DNA from: Ceratotherium simum simum | Taxonomy: Eukaryota > Chordata > Mammalia > Perissodactyla > Rhinocerotidae | Direction of reading: 5' to 3' | DNA: 64,000 nucleotides | Assembly (NCBI RefSeq): GCF_000283155.1 | Contig: NW_004454216.1 | Location: 2,367,302-2,431,301, forward strand | Part shown: in pieces, positions 36,401 to 45,400 of the stretch | How the letters are laid out: every line of letters starts with the position of its first letter | Position numbering within the stretch: the first letter of the stretch is position 1 | Notes under the pieces: model-generated | The model's database searches: none | Seen by the model: the letters and a program-made list of their open reading frames with translations, nothing else | What the model was told of the DNA's origin: nothing | Translations under genes and position numbers: made by a program

Positions 36401-39400
36401 TAACCTGTCCATCGTGATCCTGGCTCTGCGCCTGTCGGACAATGGCACGTACACCTGTGTCATTCAGAAGAATGACCAAGGGTATTTCAGACTGGAACAC
36501 CTGACTTCAGTGATGTTACTGGTCAGAGGTCAGTGGGATTTTCTGACCTACCGGCAGACTCTTGATGCCCTTAAAGACATACTCCTATTGATTTAGGTGG
36601 AAATTTTCCCGAAGCGGGATGTATCTCACTTCATTTCTTAAGGTTCAGTGAGTCTCTAGTTTTACAATAAACCCTAATTGATTTCTCAAGATGTCCTGGA
36701 AATACCTATTACTGTGCATTTCTTGCACTTTGATAATCTAAGTTCATGACCATCATCCTGGGGCACTACAGTGACCTGAAGTGCCTTCTGAATCGTAAGG
36801 GGACACATTTGATCTGACGTAGCTGCACTATTAACTGCACTGGACCCAGTAATATATTCTTGTGAAAGTATGTTGAAAGGTGTAAGAGCAATGCAGGCAT
36901 AAGTATTTTTCAAATAGCATTGGAATGTCTATTGATCTGCCTACTGCACTATTATATTTATTGTATATTTGAAGCTCTCATCTAACAGTCATTCCTGCAA
37001 AGTTAGATGTTGGGGAGCTGGATGCATAATTTATGACCGCCAAGGAAAGAAAATTAATTCATGAATCAAAGTCCTATTTATACATCTGTGAAGGGCAAGC
37101 ATTTCTTATCTTGGGTAGGAAGGAACCTGACCTAATCACAGGTGATAGGACTAGAGGATACTGACGAAGCCTGAGCCCCCTGTTGAGAAATTACAGCCCT
37201 GGGCCACTCCCTCATGCTTGAAATTCAAACACATTTCTTTTTCTTCCTGGGCACTTAAGCCTTTAGTGGAAACCAAACCTCTTAATAAGAGATAATGTTT
37301 AACCTTGATAACAGAATGTAAGTGGATGCTTAGTGAATTCTTCACTGTTCTTCCCTGGTTTGGTCTTTAGCTATGTTGAATCTTTAGCTGTAGCATCCAC
37401 ATCACACCTAACGCTTAGCAGATAAGCCAAAGTTACACGGAATTATCTTAAACCTCACTCTGTGTATTCCCTACTCCTGGAGAGAGCAAATGATTATATG
37501 GTGGTGGGATTTGAGGGGTTCTAAGAAACTCGCCTCCTCCAAAGTTCTGACCTGCATTGATTCCTGGAATTCCCACTATTATAGCCTCTCCTGCTAGTTT
37601 CAGCATTTTTCCCCCCACAAGATCCCTGTTAAAAATGAAAATGTGTTACCTGCGGGAGGTGGCACCCCAAACATATTAGCTTGTATTAGTTAATTACATT
37701 AGATATATAGTCAATCTTCTAAGAATACCCAGAGAGAAGTAGACTCAGGACGTGTACATTTTGATAGAAAGATAAAGAAGAAAATCCAGGAGGGAGAAGA
37801 GGCAGAGTTTCAGGCAGGGCCAGTCTAGTAGATTACAGTAGGAGACCAAGGACAGCTAAAGGGGCAACAGGAGAGTGCCGGGGGCCTCAAAAGGGGGGAT
37901 GGGGCGCCAAAATCAGGTAAGGGAAGACAGAAAGGGAAACTCCACCTGCTTCATTTGACCCAGAACCAATTCTGATTTTTCCAACTGAGTCCGTTAAAGC
38001 AGTGCTTCTCAAATGTCGAGGTGCCTGTGACTTGAGGATCTCTTTAAAATGCAGATTCAAATTCAGCAGGTCTGGGCTTGGATCTGAGTTGTTGCACTTC
38101 TGACAAGCTCCCAGGTGATGCCTGTGCTGCTGCTGAGGACCACCGTTTGAGAAGCAAGAAATTAAACAATCTCACAGATGGCTAGGGTGACCAACTATCC
38201 CAATTTGCCCAGGAACTGAGGGGATTCCTCAGACACAAGGTTTTCAGTGCTGAAACTGGGAAAATCTCAGGACAAGTTGGTTTCCCCACATTTGCCTAAG
38301 ATTGCAAAATGATGCAGTATCAGCATAGCAGTATATGAAAGCCTCCATTAAGTAGCACATTTGAGGAGCTAGCTTACTAGTTAGCAAATTTACTAGGTTA
38401 ACAGATTTTTACCTTTCCAAAACATGTGCACCTCTTCCGTTCCTAGTAAGATATTCTTACCCTACCCATTAAGAGTGGCAAAAACTTGGGTTAATTGGTT
38501 AAATGAGATAAAAAGGAGTAATTCTTTGATGATTCACCGTCTTGCAAGGCTTCAGGAGCTGTTACTCTAAACAGATCACCTTATAGAATGGATCGGAGAC
38601 AGAGCTGAGGCTGTTCTAAGCCCAGCCAGACCTTGAAGATTTTTAATACAATCTCTGGTATTGGTGGCATTCTTGCGGTTTAACTATTTCTCAGAAAAGC
38701 AGTGCAAAAACGAACACGGGTCGTAATTTAGGATATGAGTTACTTGGATTTGTTATTCCAGGTTATAACACATGACATATTGATATTATAAGAAACAAAG
38801 AGAATATTCTTTTTTTTAATTTTTTTATTTTTGTAAGGAAGATCAGCCCTGAGCTAACATCCGTTGCCAATCCTCCTCTTTATCCTGAGGAAGATTGGCC
38901 CTGGGCTAACATCCGTGCCCATCTTCCTCTACTTTATATGGGACACTGCCACAGCATGGCTTGACAAGTGGTGCGTCAGTGTGCGCCCAGGATCCAAACC
39001 TGCTAGCCCCGGGCTGCTGCAGCGGAGTGCGAACACTTAACTACTGTGCCACCAGACCGGCCCCCCAAGGAGAATATTCTTAATGTCAGCTATCAGTGTA
39101 ATGATTTGATCTTATAGGATAAATTAAAGGAGTAGGAAATAATACTGTCCACTAACAATGGCTTAGGAAAATGTCAAACAATTTAGGAATAGAGTTAATT
39201 CAAAAAAGAAAGGTGGCTTCACCTCTGACCAAATCCAAGTTTTTCCTTTTATTGGCAATCGTAATCACTTGTCATAACCTACCCTTTCCTCTGTTACTCA
39301 CAGTGCTAGCAGGCAGTGCTGGAAGCTTTCACCTGGCCACTTGATTAAAACCAGAGAACTGCGGCGGGCCCGGTGGCGCAATTGGTTGAGTGCTCGCGCT

Positions 39401-42400
39401 CCGCCGTGGCGGCCCGGGGTTCGCCGGTTCAGCTCTCGGGCGCGCACTGACGCACCGCTTGGCAAGCCATGCTGTGGCGGCGTCCCATATAAAGTGGAGG
39501 AAGATAGGCACGGATGTTAGCCCACGGCCAGTCTTCCTCAGCAAAAAGAGGAGGATTGGCAGATGTTAGCTCAGGGCTGATCTTCCTCACAAAAAAAAAA
39601 CAAAAAAACGAGAGACCTCAGCTAAGAGAGGATAAATTTAAGACCCACATAAGTCAGGCCATTAACTACCTTCCTGTGTGTCAGGCTATGTGCTACCTGA
39701 TTCATAGTAATAATGTCATTTAATTCTTACCACCCTGGAAGGCAGGTATTGTTATCCCCATCTTACAGGTGAGCAAACTGAGACTGAAAGTGGTTAAGTA
39801 ATTGGCCCAGGTTAAAAGGCAAAACTGGTTTTAAAACCTGCTGTTGATGACCACTAGACTATAGTACAGCTCTCTGTGGGACTCAGAATTCTGAAAAGAA
39901 AAAAAAAAAACCATGTGGAATGAAGTATGGGGGCATGGATTCCCCACGACATGCGGAGAAGTATAAATTCTTTAAGTCTAAGAATACGTGAAGAAGAGGG
40001 AGGGGAGCTTTCTCCTGTGTTCTCCGCAGTCAGTTCTCTGTGCTTTGCTTTGTATATACTTTAGTATCTTATCGAGGGTCAAATACACAAACGAAAGAGA
40101 GCCTCACGTGTCTTGGAAGAATGCTAGGAAGACCTCTCTGTCCTTTTAAGGCATCTCAGAATAGCGAGGGCATCAGTAAAGTACAGTGGTTGAGATGACA
40201 GGCTCAATATTGTACAATTTAGATTGTCATTTATCTGATTAAAAGACTACTTTTGAAAAAGCAAGGGAATGCTAGATGAAATTGAGTGTAGTGGCTACCT
40301 CGGGTGTGGGAAGTAGAGGACAGGACAGGTGAGACCAGGCAAGTAGATTTACCTAAGTTACTGTCAGTGTTGTGGTTCTCAAGTTGGATGGTGGGTTCAT
40401 AAGTGTTTATTGTAGTTTTAATTAATAAATAGATAAATAGAAGAGAGCCACTGGTCTACCTCAAATATCAGGAAGAAAGGAAAGAAAACAAAGTAGGAGA
40501 AAGGAAGAAAGGGAAAGGAAGGCTCTGGTATCAGAAAAGCTTGAATTCAAATCCCAGTTCTGACACTTACTGGTTGTGATTTCTCTAGACCTCAATTTGA
40601 TTATTTATAAAAGGGAAATTGTATTATGTTAAATCATATGAAGTTTCTGATAGTTGACCTTTTTTGATCTACAGCGTACCTTGTAGGGTTGTTGTACAGA
40701 TGAAATGAGGTTATGTCCAGACCTAACAAATATTAAGAGCTCAATCAATGTGGTCTATTATTTTTCTCTTCACCTCTTAACAAACACAACTCTGTCAATA
40801 TTTATTCACATGAACCTACTTCTTTGCCTTTCCCTAGTAAGTGCCCTCCTAACTCCATCAAAAGTGATGAAGAATTGTTATAACCAATTCAAACCAAAGT
40901 TAGTCTTTGAATTATACATAATTGTTAACGACTTATGGGACGTTGCAAATTATATCTCATTTTTTCGTTCTTACTAAAGCTGGATAACTTGCTAAAAATA
41001 TAAGCCCATACACACACGGATATGTAACGATACGTACTTCTACTCGTTCTCTCTTCAGCCAACTTTCCTGTCCCTACTATAACTGACCTTGGAAATCCAT
41101 CTCTTCACATCAGAAAGATAAATTGTTCAACCTCTGGAGGTTTTCCAGAGCCTCACCTTTCCTGGTTGGAAAATGGAGCAGCAGTAAATGCCATCAACAC
41201 AACAGTTTTCCAAGATCCTGAAACCGAGCTCTATACAATTAGCAGTGAACTGGATTTCAATGTGACCAACAACCACAGCTTTGTGTGTCTTGTCAAGTAT
41301 GGAGACTTAACAGTGTCACAGACCTTCAAGTGGCAAACACCACGTAAGTGACATTGTCCTGGGGAGTTTTTACTGTGTAGAATCCAAAAAGCAAATAACA
41401 GCCAGATGTATTTTAGAGTTGTGCATATTGACTTGGATAGTGTTTTTTTGCAGTGTTTTTAGACAGGCAAATAAAATGATAAAGTGTTACTGTGACTTAC
41501 TAAGATCACTGTACAAGGTGTGACTATAATGTTACTAGGCTAATTTTATTTTCTTTAATAAACATTCTAAAATTTAGACATCAAAATAAGTGCTATGCAT
41601 TAAGTGTAGTCATCTCAGGAAGTTATTGTAACAATATTGTTGGTATTGAAAGCACTAAAATTTGTCCTTCTTTGGAATTACCCTCAGGGCTTTGGTGCTT
41701 TCCTTTTGGGCACCCCCTCCCCATGGTCCCATGGTGTCAAGTCGTTGTCTTGTGTGGGTGAATGTGTCTTTTAAGAACTCCTGGTTCATTCAGAACCAAG
41801 TGTGGTGAAGAAGGTGAATGACAAACTACTTGAGGACAATGCCTGAAAAAAGAGGTCACTTTTGACCAAATACCATGACCAAAAACTTTATCCAACAGAT
41901 AGTAAACTTATAGAATTTTCTTTCCTCCAGAGGTGAAATCATTTGAAAATATAAAATGGAAAAAGTTGGGGCCGGCCCTGTGGCTTGGTGGTTAAGTGCG
42001 CGCGCTGCGATGCTGGCGGCCCGGGTTCGGATCCCGGGTGCGCATCGAGGCACCACTTCTCCGTTCATCCTGGGGCCGAGTCCCACATACAGCAACTAGA
42101 AGGATGTGCAGCTACGACACGCGACTATCCACTGGGGCTTTGGGGGGAAAAAATAAAATAAATAAAATGGAAAAAGTTGGGCTTATATAAATTTATGTGT
42201 GTTAAACCCTTAATGGGTTATTATAGAAGAACTCAGATACTGGAAATACATGTCTAACTTGAATGGCTGATTATATGGAGGACCACCAGGCCTCCCCCTA
42301 CCCCCAGCCCCACTCCTAACAATATGTTTTGGGGCTGCATAGTAAGAAACAATACACTGAGTTTGATATACAGTGGTATGTAGGTATAGAGTCTAATATA

Positions 42401-45400
42401 TAATGTATAGTATGTCTCATGTCTTACTCTTGTCTTGCAATAGAGGAAATATTTTAGGTGGTCTAGTAGTAAATTCTAGTGAGTTATTTGCTCTAGATCT
42501 TTCCATAGTGAATGTATTCTTTAATTAGGTAATGAGATAAAATTTCTTGGGAAAATTAGTTCAAATATAAACCAAATTTTGACATGATTTTATTGATAGT
42601 CCAAACTCATCTCTCTCAATCATCTTTTACATATTTTAAAAAATGTATTAAAATGAGATTTGAATCATATAGTAAAGATAGTTTATTAATTCAGCATTAC
42701 TTTTTAATTTACTGATATATGATTATTTAACCAATTTTAGATTATCATGACTAAGGTGGGGAATAGTACACAAATCAGTAATAGCAGCTTCAAACATACT
42801 TTGTTTTTGGACAGTATTTATATATGGAATATAGGTATGTATTCTAGGACAGGGGTTGGCAAAATTTTTCAGAAAAGGGCCAGATAGTAAATATTTTAGT
42901 CTTTGTAAGTCATAGGATCTCTTGCAAGAACTCAATTCTGCTGTTATACCATGAAAGCAACCATAGACAAGACCTAAATGGCTGTGTTCCAAAAAAATTT
43001 TATTTTAAAAAATAGGTCGTGGGCCAGGTTTGGCCTATATACTGTAGTTTGCTAATTTATAGAAAATAGAATGTAGCCCTTCAAATAAAAGGATGAGCTA
43101 TAACTTGAAGACGATTTAGACTGCCCAGCTTTATCATCTTTTCCGTCAGATGCTTCTCTCAATTCTTTCTTTGCACTAAGGATAACAGAATTCCTTTTCA
43201 GTCTAACTCAAAACACTAGCTCTTTGGGGCCGGCCCCGTGGCTTAGCGGTTAAGAGCTCGCGCTCCGCTACTGGCGGCCTGGGTTCGGATCCCGGGCGTG
43301 CACCGACGCACCGCTTCTCTGGCCATGCTGAGGCCGCGTCCCACATACAGCAACTAGAAGGATGTGCAACTATGACATACAACTATCTACTGGGGTTTTG
43401 GGGGAAAAAAAAAAAGGAGGAGGATTGGCAATAGATGTTAGCTCAGAGCCAGTCTTCCTCAGCAAAAAGAGGAGGATTAGCATGGATGTTAGCTCAGGGC
43501 TGATCTTCCTCACAAAAACAAAACAAAACAAAACAAAAAACAAAACACAAGCTCTTTGCACTATTTGGTCTACATTCACAATGTTTAATGGAGAGAGGAT
43601 TGAGTGTATGTGTTTATTCCATCTTTGTTAAGTAGTTATCACATACCAAGCATCTTACTAGGTCCTCACATTGTCTCTATGGTCGGAGAGCTTTAGTGTA
43701 TAAATCCTTCAAATCTCATTAATTGAAATGCAGGCATCATTTAGAGTCAAAAGCAAATAATGCATTTGTGGGTGGGCAAGGGATGACTGCATAAACAAAT
43801 ATAAATTAGTTGTGTAGTTCATAGAAACGTTACAAATCAATGTGAGTAAAGCTTTACTATGTAAATATCCACTCTAAAAACCCCCAAATTTATTAATTAA
43901 ACAGATTGGGTCTACAATTCTTTTAGTCTGGGCCTGCCAAATTTGTTAACCCTTGATGTCCTGGAAGGCATATGAGTGTGTAGAATGGGGCAGAGTCCCA
44001 CTCATGGTGTCTAATAAGCTCTGTGAGCAGATGTCCTCACATAACGATGCACTTGGGATCCTGGGCCTGCCCTGTGGCACATTACCAGGTTCCTAATAGG
44101 CATCACGACAGAGCTGGCTTGCTGCTACTGATTCCTCCTTCTTTCGCTCACACACACATCTTCTTCTTTCTAGGCTAAGTGAGGCCTGAGGATGGGTGGG
44201 GAGTGGCCTCTGAGAGGAAGCCAGGAGTCGGAACCTGTGAAACTTCTAGACTCCCAGGATAATAGCAAGAGCTTCTTTGTTATTTTGGGTGTCATTCTGG
44301 TCTGTAGAGGCCAATCCTGGTAATCACTTGATGTTTCCATGCAATCTGGTGTTTAGAGAGAAAGAAAAAAACTAACATTCTCTAGTCTCTAAGTGGTAGG
44401 TGCACCATGAAAAAATGTGCATTTTAGAATGATTACTGTGGCAGAAGCTGTAGAAATTATTAGAGCCTAGGAAACCAGAGGCAAAGAGACCAATGTGGAG
44501 GCTACTGGGCGGGAGATGAGAAAAACTTAAACTAAGGTAGTTGCTGCAAGAGATTTGGGGAGAAGGAGTCAACTGCAGAGATTCTGAATACAGAAGAGAA
44601 AGTCCATGGGAGCCTACTGAGCAGCAAGCACAAAGACAAGCTTTCCCTCTTATTTGGGTAACTAATGCTGTTGCCATTCTCTGAAATGGGAGAATATAGG
44701 TGGCAGTATGCTTTGGAAAGAGTATAGTGAGTTCAGTTTTAATCAAGTGGAGATGCTGGCATCTAACCATCTAGTCAGCAGCTGGAAATTCAAATCTGGA
44801 GCTCAGAAATGAGGTCATAAATATGATATACAGATTTAGAAATCAGATGGTGTTCAAAACTTGGGTGTGGATGAGCTCACCCAGGAGGACTAGGGCCAAT
44901 GCGAAGAGAATGGGACCACAGATGGAGCCCTGGGGAACAACAATATTGGAAGGACAAGAAGAAGAAGAGCCTATGAAGAAAACTAAGTCACAACAAACAG
45001 AAAGAGAAGAATGTGGTATCATAGAAGTCCAAGGAGGAGAAGGTTTCAACTGGGCCAATGCTGATGAGAAGTCCAAAAAACTAAAGACCAAAATTTATCC
45101 ACAAGGCTTGGTAATCAGAAAAAGAAAACAAAAAAACAGTAAGTTAGTAAGTGTTCAATATTTATTTGTAAGCCATTCCAAGAGAAATCAGAAGACGGTG
45201 AGCTGCTAATATTCCTTTTAATTTGTGTCCCTGCCCTCTCTCCAGATGTCATTGCTAACTACTCCTCAAAGGGGTTGAAGAATAAACGGTGTGGCTGCTG
45301 CTCCTGATCAGGAGGGACGGACAGCAGTGCCACGTACACCTCTCCACTCCCCACCCACATCCTTCCTCGTGTCCCCTGCGTTCTCTCTGTTCCCTGTGCT

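Larger units (their letters stand above)
36529..41058. other. CD80: CD80 intron 3
   Basis: A MER5A remnant lies at 37998-38155 ('gcagtgcttctcaaatgtcg', 'caagctcccaggtgatgcct'), MIR remnants at 39705-39860 and 40540-40745, and two EREs (listed). No extra exon is supported; an open frame at 36529-36596 after the IgV donor would add a short tail if the donor were skipped. Confidence 0.65.

Noticed and set aside
36529..36596. Read-through of the CD80 IgV exon into the intron giving a 22-codon extension
   Set aside because: The donor gtcagt is used at the homologous site in human, phase 1 matches the next exon, and the extension has no membrane anchor or homology.
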